A stretch of 32,500 bases of DNA from Elusimicrobiota bacterium (GTDB lineage Bacteria; Elusimicrobiota; Elusimicrobia; UBA1565; UBA9628), in contig JABEUV010000125.1 of NCBI GenBank assembly GCA_013044195.1, positions 1-32,500 of the forward strand. Reading direction: 5' to 3'. Made by a program: the position numbers and the translations under genes. Positions 1 to 6,908 of this stretch are shown one piece after another. Each line of letters begins with the position of its first letter. Position 1 is the stretch's first letter. The notes under the pieces are model-generated. The model ran no database searches. It had not been told where the DNA came from and worked only from the letters and a program-made list of their open reading frames with translations.

Positions 1-1203
1 GACGACGGCCTCCTCGGCGCGCAGGACCTCGAGGATGCTCTGTCGTCCTTCGCGGTACAACGGCCGGACTTCCTCAAGGGACTGGCGCGCGCGCGCCAGA
101 GACTCATCCACGTCGCCGGTCGCGGCGGAGACGCCGCGCACGGCGGCGGCTTGCGAGAGCACTTCGCCGCGGATCGCATCCTCCAGGCCCGCGCGCGCCT
201 GCGTCGCGGCCGCGGTTGCGGCGCGGGCGCGATCGCGCCGCGAGAAATAGGCGGGGTCGCCGAACGGCACGTTGGCGCGCAGGCCGAACATGCGCGCGCC
301 GGCGCCGGCGTCCAGGCCGTCGCTGGTCGTCTGCAGAGCGGCGAAGGCGTCGATGACGGGCAGAAGGCTCTGCGCCGCTCCGCGCTCGCGCACGCCGGCT
401 TGGTCGCGGCGCAGGCCCGCCGCGCGCAGGTCCGGACGAGATTCCAGGGCCGCGGCGACAAGCGCGTCGTCGCCCTCGACCGGCGGCGACCAGGGGCCGA
501 GCGCGCCGGCCGGCTCCGGCGCCGGACCGCCCAGCAACGCGGAGAGTTGGGCCGTGTGCGCGGCCTCTTCGGCGGCGGCGCGTTCGCGGCGCGCGCGCAG
601 GCCCGCAAGGATGGCGAGTGCGGCCTGGTGGTCGGAGCCGAGTACCAGGCCCTGTTTTTTAAGCCGTTCCGCGCTGGCCACTTCTTTTTCGGCCGAGGCG
701 ATGCGCGCGTCGATTTCCTTTACAAGAGCACGGTCGCTCAGGCCGGAGAGGTACGCGTCGGCGGCGCGCAGACGCACGCCCTGGGCCGCCGCTCCGCCCA
801 TGGCCTCGGCTTCCTTTGCCGCGAGCGCCGCCTCGTCGTGCGCGCGAGTCAGCGCGAAGCCGGTAAACAGCGGCACGCCCAATTCCAGAGCGCCCTGAAC
901 CGCGGTCTGGTAGCCGGGCTGGTTGAGCGTGACGGGGTTGAAGTCGGCGGAGGTCACGCGTCGTTCCTGAAGAAGAGTTCCAAACGCGAAGAGCGGATCG
1001 TCGCTGCGCAGGACGGAGCCGTTGGCCGATAGGCTGGGCAGGCGGCTCATCGTCGCCTCGCGGGCCGCAGCCTCGGCCTGCTCGCGTCGGGCGCGGGCTT
1101 CGGCCACCGCGGGCGAGCGCGCGACCGCGGCCGCCACCACGGACGACAAGTCGGCGGCGGAGGCGGTCGTGGAGAGCAGTAAAAGAAAAGCCACGTGTTT
1201 CAT
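1..1203 (-). CDS. TolC-family outer-membrane efflux/secretion channel (3' end beyond window)
   Basis: This reading frame is absent from the ORF track because it runs off the left edge. I translated it by hand from the ATG at 1203; 401 codons are open without a stop. It begins with a signal peptide (MKHVAFLLLLSTTASAADL) and continues with the long amphipathic Ala/Glu/Arg helices typical of TolC/outer membrane efflux proteins, including a duplicated half pattern (DAYLSGLSDRALVKEI near residue 150; SILEVLRAEEAVV near the window edge). The family forms trimeric channels that span the outer membrane and periplasm and work with RND, ABC or MFS pumps. A GAGGTG Shine-Dalgarno sequence lies 8 bases before the ATG. 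It is 74 bases downstream of the rhodanese gene on the same strand. The pump partner is probably off the left edge. Family assignment is firm; substrate is unknown. Confidence 0.85.
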   Translation of the reverse strand, partial: MKHVAFLLLLSTTASAADLSSVVAAAVARSPAVAEARARREQAEAAAREATMSRLPSLSANGSVLRSDDPLFAFGTLLQERRVTSADFNPVTLNQPGYQTAVQGALELGVPLFTGFALTRAHDEAALAAKEAEAMGGAAAQGVRLRAADAYLSGLSDRALVKEIDARIASAEKEVASAERLKKQGLVLGSDHQAALAILAGLRARRERAAAEEAAHTAQLSALLGGPAPEPAGALGPWSPPVEGDDALVAAALESRPDLRAAGLRRDQAGVRERGAAQSLLPVIDAFAALQTTSDGLDAGAGARMFGLRANVPFGDPAYFSRRDRARAATAAATQARAGLEDAIRGEVLSQAAAVRGVSAATGDVDESLARARQSLEEVRPLYREGRQSILEVLRAEEAVV

Positions 1204-1277
1204 CGGGCGTTCACCTCGGGAAAATTCTCACGATTCTTTGATGCGGGCGCGGGCGAAAAGATTCGCGCGCCGCGCCG

Positions 1278-1643
1278 TCAGCGGCCCAACGCCCGCGCCG
1301 CGTTCGTCCAGGGACCGACGTTGACGACCTCGCGAAACCCCAGGCGGCGCAGCGCTCCGGCCGCCAGCGCGCTGCGCGCGCCCGACGCGCAACAGACGAC
1401 GACCGGCTTGTCTGCGGCCAGCTCGCGGTGCCGCCGCTCCAGCTGAGACAGCGGGATGTTCACGCTGCCTCGGACGGCCCCGGACGCGAACTCTTCCGGG
1501 CCGCGCACGTCGACGACGACGGCGCCGCGCTTGATCAGTTCTGGCAGGCGGGCGGCGGCCGCGCGGAATTTAAAGAAGCGCCAGCCGAAATAGGCGGCGA
1601 GAAGGGCCGGGCCCAGCCAGCGCGACCAGGCGTCGGCGCTCAT
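1278..1643 (-). CDS. Membrane-anchored rhodanese-like sulfurtransferase
   Basis: 121 aa when started at the ATG at 1643; the track ORF extends upstream only as an open-frame artefact. Residues 8-24 form one hydrophobic segment (WLGPALLAAYFGWRFF) followed by basic residues, so the protein is probably anchored in the inner membrane with the rhodanese domain in the cytoplasm (positive-inside inference). The domain (about 35-121) contains VVDVRGPEEF and an active-site loop VCCASGARS, matching CxxGxR with catalytic Cys85. Rhodaneses carry sulfane sulfur as a cysteine persulfide between donors and acceptors. Its ATG overlaps the stop of the upstream methyltransferase (ATGA, 1640-1643), so the two are translationally coupled. 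It closes the tsdA-like sulfur operon, which fits a sulfane-sulfur role. Confidence 0.88.
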   Translation of the reverse strand: MSADAWSRWLGPALLAAYFGWRFFKFRAAAARLPELIKRGAVVVDVRGPEEFASGAVRGSVNIPLSQLERRHRELAADKPVVVCCASGARSALAAGALRRLGFREVVNVGPWTNAARALGR

Positions 1644-2257
1644 GAGGAGACGCCTTTGCGCGCCAGTACCTGGACCACCGCGCTGGAGCCGCCGTGGCCG
1701 CGGCCTTCTTGAACGTCGCGGTCGAGCTCGCGCCGTATTTCGAACGACAGTCCGTCCAGTTCCCGCCGCAGAGCCTCCGCCGTGGGCATTAGCGCGGGAT
1801 TCTGCGGCCCGCCGGCGCCGCGTCCGATCTGCGCCGGGCGATAGGCTTCCAAGATGAAAACGCCCCCGGGCTTGAGCCCGGCGACGCAGTCGCGGTGCAG
1901 GGTCCGGCGCAGTTCCTCGGGGACGTGGCACCAGATCGAAACGATCGCGTCCCAAAAGCCGGGCTCGATGCGGTAGTCCGCCAGGTCCGCGCGGACGGCC
2001 GCCGCCTTCACGCCGCGCTCCGCGGCCAGGCGCGCGAGCTTGTCCAGGCCGGCTTGGGAGCCGTCGACCGCGGTCACGTCCAGACCTTGTCGGGCCAGAT
2101 GCACGGCGTTGCGGCCTTCGCCTTCGGCCAGGCACAGGACGCGTCCGCCGGGGCGGATCGCCGCGGCGTGCTCACGCAAAAAATCGTTGGGTTCGACGCC
2201 GTAGTAATAGTCCGCGCCGCCGTAGCGTTCGTTCCAAGGGTCGACGGTTTTCGTCAC
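1640..2257 (-). CDS. Class I SAM-dependent methyltransferase
   Basis: 205 aa from a GTG at 2257, which I prefer to the track start because the longer form would run over 100 bases into the preceding gene. The protein begins VTKTVDPWNERYGG. The SAM-binding motif I is seen as VLCLAEGEGRNA (about residues 40-51), motif II acid as VTAVDGS, and the post-motif region as LKPGGVFILEAY. The WNERY...EPNDFL start and the GEGRNA loop are typical of small-molecule methyltransferases of the TehB/thiopurine-like type. The substrate cannot be read from sequence. Position between a periplasmic binding protein and a rhodanese suggests a thiol, sulfide or another chalcogen compound, but this is inference from context only. 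The stop overlaps the rhodanese ATG. Confidence 0.85.
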   Translation of the reverse strand: MTKTVDPWNERYGGADYYYGVEPNDFLREHAAAIRPGGRVLCLAEGEGRNAVHLARQGLDVTAVDGSQAGLDKLARLAAERGVKAAAVRADLADYRIEPGFWDAIVSIWCHVPEELRRTLHRDCVAGLKPGGVFILEAYRPAQIGRGAGGPQNPALMPTAEALRRELDGLSFEIRRELDRDVQEGRGHGGSSAVVQVLARKGVSS

Positions 2258-2297
2258 ATCTCTTGGATGCGCGGCGGCGCGAAAGGATTCAGAACGT

Positions 2298-3275
2298 TCA
2301 TCGAATCGGGCGCGGCTCCGATTCGTCCGACCGGGCGGGCACGAAGCCGTGGGCGGCGTAGGCGTCGCGCGCGGGGGCCGTTTCAAGGAAGCGCAAGAAC
2401 GCGCTTGCACCGGCGGCGTGACGCGCTCCCGTGATCGGCGTGATCAAGTAGGACACCTGGTCGCGCAGGCTGTCCTGAGGAGGCAGGTCCACGCCCGCGA
2501 TCGGCAGACCGTGCGCGGCGGCGTTGCGGATCTCCGTCTTCCACACCAGTCCCACGTCGGCGCGGCCGGCGGAAATGTCGGCGGGGATTTCGCGGTGATG
2601 TACCGCGGTAAAGTAGACGTGCGCGACCGGCCGGCAGGCGCGGCAGACCTGGCCTGCGGTCAGGTCCTTCCAGAGGCCGAGGCGCTCCAGCACCTTGCGC
2701 CCGTAGACGCTCATGATCCCCTCGTCGACGGGGTTGGGCAGTTCGACGCGCAGATCCGTGCGGCGCAGATCCTTCAGGCCATGCACGTCCTTCGGATTTC
2801 CGCGCGCCACCATCAGCGCCAGTTCGTTGTGCAGATAGACGCGGTAGTCGCTCGCCAGTCCCGCTTTTTTGAGCGCGCGCAGGTGTGCCAGGTCCACCGT
2901 CGCGTAGGCGTCCGGCCGCATCGGGTAGGACTTGCCCGCGTAGCGCCAGCCGCCTTTGAGAATCGCCTGCGCGATCAGGCCCGGAGGCAACGTGATCACG
3001 CCGATCGCGGCGGCCTTCGGATTTTCTTTTTGGAACGCGCGCAGCACGTCACCCATGGCGAAGTACTGGTTTCCGGCGACCCAGAGATCCAGGTCCACGC
3101 CGGACTGCATTCTCTCCAAGGCGGCCGGACCCGACAGCGTCCGGCCGCCGCTCAGGAAGACGCGCAGGTCCGAGTCGTGGCCGGCCGGAATCTGGACCAG
3201 CGCCGCGCGCGCCGAAATCGCCGCGCACAGCGCCAGCGCGGCCAGTGGGACGCAGCGGCGAAGTCCCGAGATCAT
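2298..3275 (-). CDS. Periplasmic substrate-binding protein, ModA/type 2 PBP-like
   Basis: 325 aa with a signal peptide (about residues 1-24, CVPLAALALCAAISARA). The body has type 2 periplasmic-binding-protein features seen in oxyanion binders such as ModA: VFLSGG and DLDLWVAGNQ near the start, LALMVARGNP, ELPNPVDEGIMSVYG in the middle and ISAGRADVGLVW late. A CxxC pair (CRAC, Cys211/Cys214) sits before AHVYFTAVHH and is unusual for a simple solute binder; it could be a redox or metal site. No ABC permease or ATPase gene is adjacent, so it may act as a periplasmic carrier rather than a transporter component. A strong TAAGGAG Shine-Dalgarno precedes the ATG and includes the stop codon of the DsrE gene (TAA), so the two genes are coupled. 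Ligand unknown; a sulfur oxyanion is plausible from context. Confidence 0.8.
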   Translation of the reverse strand: MISGLRRCVPLAALALCAAISARAALVQIPAGHDSDLRVFLSGGRTLSGPAALERMQSGVDLDLWVAGNQYFAMGDVLRAFQKENPKAAAIGVITLPPGLIAQAILKGGWRYAGKSYPMRPDAYATVDLAHLRALKKAGLASDYRVYLHNELALMVARGNPKDVHGLKDLRRTDLRVELPNPVDEGIMSVYGRKVLERLGLWKDLTAGQVCRACRPVAHVYFTAVHHREIPADISAGRADVGLVWKTEIRNAAAHGLPIAGVDLPPQDSLRDQVSYLITPITGARHAAGASAFLRFLETAPARDAYAAHGFVPARSDESEPRPIR

Positions 3276-3285
3276 GGCGTGCTCC

Positions 3286-3741
3286 TTAGGCCGACGGGTG
3301 TATGTAGGCCCAGCCGTCGCCCTGCCGGATCACCAGTTCCCCCATCGCCGAGGGCACGACATGGATGAACGGGTACAGCGTCGCGGGGTCGACCTTGAGT
3401 TCGTGCAAAGTGTTGTTGCACTGCGCAAGGATCGCGCCGCGGCCGGCCAGCGCCTTGAGGTCCTCTTCCAGACCGTTGCCCTGCTCATAGATCTTGTAGC
3501 CGCGGCTGTTGGCGATGAGCTCCACTTCGACGCGTCCCTTCAGCCTTGGGTCGTCGAACACGTTGCGCATGTTGTTGAGGGTCTTCTTGAACACGCCCGG
3601 CGCGTCCGTGTCCACGTGGAAGATCACGCGGTAGTGCTTGTGCTGGGGCTGGGCTCCATGGAAATCCGGCGCGGGCGCGGCGGCGGCGGCGGCGGAAACG
3701 GCCAAGGCCAAGGCGGCGGCCTTCAGGGTCTTTGCTTTCAT
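3286..3741 (-). CDS. Periplasmic DsrE-family protein
   Basis: 151 aa. Residues 1-22 are a signal peptide (MKAKTLKAAALALAVSAAAAA), so it acts in the periplasm, unlike cytoplasmic DsrE/TusD. The mature part has the DsrE/DsrF-like fold pattern: YRVIFHVDTDAPGVFKKTLNN at the start, VEVELIANSRGYKIY in the middle and the signature ILAQCNNTLHEL with Cys108 as the candidate sulfur-carrying cysteine. DsrE-family proteins bind sulfur as cysteine persulfides or organise sulfur transfer. AAAGGAGGACTCATG gives a strong ribosome site. It follows the TsdA-like cytochrome by 16 bases and precedes the binding protein by 10, which is a tight operon. Family is convincing; precise partner is not known. Confidence 0.87.
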   Translation of the reverse strand: MKAKTLKAAALALAVSAAAAAAPAPDFHGAQPQHKHYRVIFHVDTDAPGVFKKTLNNMRNVFDDPRLKGRVEVELIANSRGYKIYEQGNGLEEDLKALAGRGAILAQCNNTLHELKVDPATLYPFIHVVPSAMGELVIRQGDGWAYIHPSA

Positions 3742-3757
3742 GAGTCCTCCTTTGTCT

Positions 3758-4522
3758 TTAGTAGCGCGCGTCCTCGGGTTTTCCGCCTTTCGGCCAGTCT
3801 TGGGACTTCGCGGCGAAATCGGGGCGGGGCTGGGAGATCATGAACGCGGCGACGTCGCGCGCCTGCTGGTCGGTGAGGCTGCCTTCCGCGCCCTGCGGCA
3901 TGTTGAAGCGTATAAATTTTTCCGCGGGATGCAGGCGCGCCATCCCCGCGCCGATGTTGAACGAGTCGCCGCCCCACACCGGGGGCACTTCCACATAGGG
4001 GTCGTCGTCCAGGTCGCGCTTCCCGGCGCCGTCCTTGCGGTGGCATTGAGCGCAGCGGGCGGCGTAGAGCGCGGCGCCGGCGCGGACGTTCGGCGGTCCG
4101 GCTTTCAGGGGAGCCGCGGCGACGCGCGGCCCGGCGCTGGAAATCGAGACGATATAGGCGAGGATGTCGTGCATCGCCGGAGAATCGGGGGGCAAGGCCT
4201 TGCCGTTGAGGCTGCGCTTGAAGCATTCGTCCACGCGGTCGGCCAAGGTGACCACGCGCCCTTCACGCGCCCGGTACTTCGGAAAGGCGGACGCGGCGCC
4301 GGTCAAGGGCAGGGCCGACGCGCGGCGGCCGCCGTCCAGGTGGCAGTTCTCGCAGCTGAGCCGGGGGCCGGCGTAGGCGGGCTGTAGTATGCGCGTGCGC
4401 GTCAGAAGCGCCAGCCCGCGCTCGGCCGCTCGGCCGTCTTCGGCGTTCGCCCGCGCGGCCAACATGCCCATAATCATTAGGAGCGCGACGGTGCGCGACG
4501 GTCGAAAGCCGGGGGTGGTCAT
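3758..4522 (-). CDS. tsdA: Dihaem cytochrome c, TsdA-like thiosulfate dehydrogenase
   Basis: 254 aa from the ATG at 4522 (MTTPGFRPSR); this keeps a normal signal peptide (VALLMIMGMLAARANA), while the track start adds 19 residues. Two haem c sites are visible: CENCH (57-61) and CAQCH (157-161). Between them lies PKYRAREGRVVTLADRV followed by ECFKRSLNGKALPPDSP, the pattern of TsdA/SoxXA-like haem domain 1, where the cysteine of the CF-RS-NG motif (here Cys100) is an unusual haem ligand in TsdA. In domain 2 FIRFNMPQG (Met208) matches the TsdA haem 2 methionine ligand. TsdA oxidises thiosulfate to tetrathionate, or the reverse, in the periplasm. It leads a five-gene sulfur operon and diverges from a LysR regulator. 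TATAAT lies 6 bases before the ATG, suggesting a leaderless mRNA. A haem c enzyme with other substrates remains possible. Confidence 0.82.
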   Translation of the reverse strand: MTTPGFRPSRTVALLMIMGMLAARANAEDGRAAERGLALLTRTRILQPAYAGPRLSCENCHLDGGRRASALPLTGAASAFPKYRAREGRVVTLADRVDECFKRSLNGKALPPDSPAMHDILAYIVSISSAGPRVAAAPLKAGPPNVRAGAALYAARCAQCHRKDGAGKRDLDDDPYVEVPPVWGGDSFNIGAGMARLHPAEKFIRFNMPQGAEGSLTDQQARDVAAFMISQPRPDFAAKSQDWPKGGKPEDARY

Positions 4523-4528
4523 AAGCTT

Positions 4529-4552
4529 ATTATAGCGGCGAGAAAATATAAT
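4529..4552. promoter_or_regulatory. Back-to-back -10 elements and palindrome between tsdA and lysR
   Basis: A perfect interrupted palindrome ATTATA-N12-TATAAT. Read on the minus strand, the left arm is TATAAT 6 bases before the tsdA ATG. Read on the plus strand, the right arm is TATAAT 38 bases before the lysR ATG. The same symmetry resembles an AT-rich LysR-type operator, so regulator binding would cover both promoters. The 68-base spacer is strikingly AT-rich in a 70% GC neighbourhood. Promoter and operator roles are inference from sequence alone. Confidence 0.5.
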
Positions 4553-4590
4553 CGCTAGTAATGTTTTTTTATAACGCATAAAATAAATTT

Positions 4591-5505
4591 ATGAACGCGC
4601 GGCGCTTTCCATTCGACCCGGGGCTTCTCGAGGCGCTTCTCGCCGCCGCGCAGACGGGGCGAGTCACGGCGGCCGCGCGCGAGTTGAACCTGACCCAGCC
4701 CGCGGTGACGGCGCGCCTGCGCCGTCTGGAACGCGCCGTGGGCGCGCCGTTGCTGGCGCGTTCGGCGCGCGGCGTGACCTTGACCCCGGCCGGTCGCGAA
4801 TTGTGCGAGCGCGCGCGGAAGATCCAGGCGCTTTTGGAAGAAGGCGCGGCCGCCGTCGCGGGCGCTCCGTCCCCGACGGGACGCTTGGCCTTGGCCGCGA
4901 GCACGACCATCGCCTCCTACGTCCTGCCGCCGCTCTTGGCGCGCTTCCGCGCCGCCTACCCGCGCATCGCGCTGTCGCTGTCGGTCGGCAATACGGAGGA
5001 GGTGCTTGAGCGGGTTCGCAGCGGCATCGCGCCGCTTGGACTTGTCGAGGGTCACGGCCGCGCTCCGGCGGTGCGTCTGGAGCCGTTTTTGGAGGACGAG
5101 ATCGTCGCGGTGCGCTCTCCGCGCTCGGCCGTCGCGGTGCGCGGGCCCGCCGACCTGGCGCGCCAGACCTTGCTCTGGCGCGAGCGTGGATCCGGCACGC
5201 GCGCCGTCGTCGAGAGGGCGCTCGGCCACGCCGGCGGGCGCCGTCGCGGCTCCGCCGGCGACGTGGAACTCGGCGGCACCGAAGCGATCAAGTCCGCGGC
5301 GGCCGCGGGCCTGGGCGTGGGCTTCGTCTCGCGCTGGGCGCTCCAGGGCGACGCCGCGGGACGCCTGGCGATTCTGTTGGTTCCCGGGCTGTCGATCCGG
5401 CGCGTGTTCCGCTGGGTCCTTCCGGCCGCGGCGCTGTCGGGGACCGCGGCGGTATTCCGCGACTTCGCGCGCGCGCATCCGCCCGCGCTGAATACCGGCG
5501 TCTAG
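4591..5505 (+). CDS. LysR-family transcriptional regulator (CysL/CysB-like)
   Basis: 304 aa. The N-terminal winged helix-turn-helix is clear at about residues 10-68 (LLEALLAAAQTGRVTAAARELNLTQPAVTARLRRLE, then GAPLLARSARGVTLTPAG). The effector-binding half (about 92-295) contains LALAASTTIASYVLPPLLARF, RERGSGTR and GVGFVSRWAL. The RE-GSGTR motif is common in CysL/CbbR-like members that sense small anions or sulfur and carbon metabolites. It is divergent from the TsdA-like operon across a 68-base AT-rich spacer, the usual arrangement for a LysR regulator and its target. Its stop codon overlaps that of the convergent osmC-like gene. No Shine-Dalgarno sequence is evident before the ATG. Control of the sulfur operon is inferred from position. 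Confidence 0.9.
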   Translation: MNARRFPFDPGLLEALLAAAQTGRVTAAARELNLTQPAVTARLRRLERAVGAPLLARSARGVTLTPAGRELCERARKIQALLEEGAAAVAGAPSPTGRLALAASTTIASYVLPPLLARFRAAYPRIALSLSVGNTEEVLERVRSGIAPLGLVEGHGRAPAVRLEPFLEDEIVAVRSPRSAVAVRGPADLARQTLLWRERGSGTRAVVERALGHAGGRRRGSAGDVELGGTEAIKSAAAAGLGVGFVSRWALQGDAAGRLAILLVPGLSIRRVFRWVLPAAALSGTAAVFRDFARAHPPALNTGV

Positions 5506-5897
5506 CCGGGCTCGGCGACGATCTCGAAGTCGGGCGGGGCTTGCATGTGCTTCTTGACCGTGCACAGCGCCGCGGCCGCCGCCACGCTGTCGCGGTATTT
5601 CTCCGGGAAATCCTTGGGCAGGCGGATGCGTAGAACGACCTTGGACACGCGGTGCGCGGCCTCGTCCCAGACGGCGGTCTGGGTCAGTTCCAGGCCCTCG
5701 GTCGGCAGGCCGCGCTTGCGGCAGAAGCTGAGCGCGAACAGTCCCGCGCAGGTGCCCAGCGAGGCCAGGAACAGCTCGAAGGGCGACGGAGCGGAGCCGT
5801 CGCCGCCGGCGTCGACGGGTTGGTCGGTCGCGACGGTGAAGCCTCCGAACTCGGCCGAAACTTTCTTGTTGCCGGGGAAGCGGATGGTCATTTCCAT
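5502..5897 (-). CDS. OsmC/Ohr-family peroxidase-like protein
   Basis: 131 aa. The OsmC fold signature is complete: SPFELFLASLGTCAG with Cys50, followed 62 residues later by AALCTVKKHM with Cys112. These two cysteines are the peroxidatic/resolving pair in OsmC and Ohr, which reduce organic hydroperoxides in the cytoplasm; the closest subgroup by eye is the YhfA-like OsmC proteins. AAAGGAAAT lies about 8 bases before the ATG at 5897. The gene starts 5 bases after the stop of the anti-sigma gene, so it is the third gene of the sigma/anti-sigma operon and a likely output of that circuit. Its TAG stop overlaps the TAG stop of lysR in the palindrome CTAG. Confidence 0.9.
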   Translation of the reverse strand: MEMTIRFPGNKKVSAEFGGFTVATDQPVDAGGDGSAPSPFELFLASLGTCAGLFALSFCRKRGLPTEGLELTQTAVWDEAAHRVSKVVLRIRLPKDFPEKYRDSVAAAAALCTVKKHMQAPPDFEIVAEPG

Positions 5898-5902
5898 AAG
5901 GG

Positions 5903-6208
5903 CTATTTCCTTTTCGCGGCCGGGCCGCGGCGCAGAGCCGTCAGCAGGGAGCGTCGCGCGGCGGCGGGGGGCCGGACGCCGCGCTTGAGGCCGCGAAGCG
6001 CCGCGACCGTGCGCTCCAGGCTTTCAAGCACGCGCGCGCAGGGCAGGCAGGATTTCCGGTGGGCGGCCACGACGCGTCTCTGCGCGGCGGGAAGCTCCCC
6101 ATCCAGATAGTCGCACAGCAGAGCGACGCGGCGCCGACAGGACAGCCGTTCCATGTCCATGCTCTTTTTGAGATGCGCGGGGGAGCGGAAGGGTTCGCGA
6201 GACGTCAT
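5903..6208 (-). CDS. Soluble zinc-finger anti-sigma factor (zf-HC2, ZAS type)
   Basis: 101 aa from the ATG at 6208, which overlaps the sigma factor stop (ATGA, 6205-6208); the 226-aa track ORF is an upstream open-frame extension. Residues 25-60 (RRRVALLCDYLDGELPAAQRRVVAAH, then RKSCLPCARVLE) give the ZAS motif H50-x3-C54-x2-C57, with Cys24 or Cys32 as the further zinc ligand. There is no transmembrane segment; the tail is short and basic (RRSLLTALRRGPAAKRK). Soluble ZAS proteins, such as RsrA, can sense oxidants by losing zinc and releasing their ECF sigma. Coupling to the sigma gene and to an OsmC peroxidase favours a thiol or peroxide stress switch, though redox sensing is inferred. Confidence 0.86.
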   Translation of the reverse strand: MTSREPFRSPAHLKKSMDMERLSCRRRVALLCDYLDGELPAAQRRVVAAHRKSCLPCARVLESLERTVAALRGLKRGVRPPAAARRSLLTALRRGPAAKRK

Positions 6209-6795
6209 GAGGACTGAGAGGCGAAGGCCTTCTCCAACTCGGCGCGCAGAAACAGCCGGCCGCGGTGGAGGCGCGATTTCAGCGCGGGCACGCTGAGCTT
6301 TAGAATCTTGGCGGCCTGGGCGGCGGGCAGCTGTTCGACGTCGCGCAGAGTCACGACGAGGCGATACTCCACGGGCAGGCGCGAGAGCGCCGCGGCGACC
6401 GCGGCCGAGAGCTCCTTCTTGCCGGCGGCTTCCTCGGGGGTCGGCTCCCCATCGGCGACGTGATGGGCGGGTCCCTCGCCGTGGTCGTGACCGTGAGGGC
6501 GGTCGAGGAGGGCGACGAAGGGCTCGCGCTTGCGGCGGCGGTGGCGCATGAAGCACAGGTTCGAGGCGATGCGGTACAGCCACGTGCTTAATTCGGAGTC
6601 CTCGCGGAAGCTCTTGAGCTTGCGAAACGCCGTCAGGAAGGTTTCCTGATAGACGTCGTCGGCCTCGGCGGGCATGGACGAGCAGACGCTGCGGACCAGG
6701 CGGTAGATTCGGTCTTCGTGGCGGCGCACGAGCTGGGCGAACGCGTCCGCGTCCCCGGCCCGGCTGCGCGCGATCAACTCATTTTCCCCGGTCAT
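6205..6795 (-). CDS. ECF-type RNA polymerase sigma factor
   Basis: 196 aa. Sigma region 2 spans about residues 20-90 (AFAQLVRRHEDRIYRLV, DDVYQETFLTAFRKLKSF, STWLYRIASNLCFMRHRRRKR). Region 4 spans about 130-185 (ALSRLPVEYRLVVTLRDVEQL, then AKILKLSVPALKSRLHRGR). The linker carries a histidine-rich stretch, HGHDHGEGPAHH (101-112), which is not a normal part of the family and could bind metal. The gene is first in the operon with the anti-sigma and osmC-like genes. TAGAAT lies 9 bases before the ATG and no Shine-Dalgarno sequence is visible, so translation may be leaderless. It is transcribed divergently from the DUF2892-cydAB unit. Confidence 0.92.
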   Translation of the reverse strand: MTGENELIARSRAGDADAFAQLVRRHEDRIYRLVRSVCSSMPAEADDVYQETFLTAFRKLKSFREDSELSTWLYRIASNLCFMRHRRRKREPFVALLDRPHGHDHGEGPAHHVADGEPTPEEAAGKKELSAAVAAALSRLPVEYRLVVTLRDVEQLPAAQAAKILKLSVPALKSRLHRGRLFLRAELEKAFASQSS

Positions 6796-6804
6796 CTGAA
6801 GAGG

Positions 6805-6810
6805 ATTCTA
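6805..6810 (-). promoter_or_regulatory. -10-like TAGAAT before ECF sigma gene
   Basis: TAGAAT (within TATATAGAAT) ends 9 bases before the ATG at 6795. It is one of eight such hexamers 6-9 bases from a start codon in this window. No convincing -35 element is visible. Confidence 0.4.
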
Positions 6811-6908
6811 TATAATCGCCGAAGGGGAGAACCCTTTCCTTGTCGGCGGCATCCTAAAATATCACGGGCGATACGGCGCAAGTCCGTCGGTTGATTCGAG
6901 GAGACGAT

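Noticed and set aside
151-1032. 293-aa plus-strand ORF at the left edge
   Set aside because: Antisense to the TolC-like frame, which has a signal peptide, ribosome site and family pattern.
1640-2410. 256-aa start for the methyltransferase
   Set aside because: It would overlap the upstream binding-protein gene by more than 100 bases with non-homologous sequence; the GTG at 2257 is preferred.
4555-5565. 336-aa minus-strand ORF over the LysR gene
   Set aside because: Arg/Gln-rich antisense frame; the LysR winged helix and effector motifs are on the plus strand.
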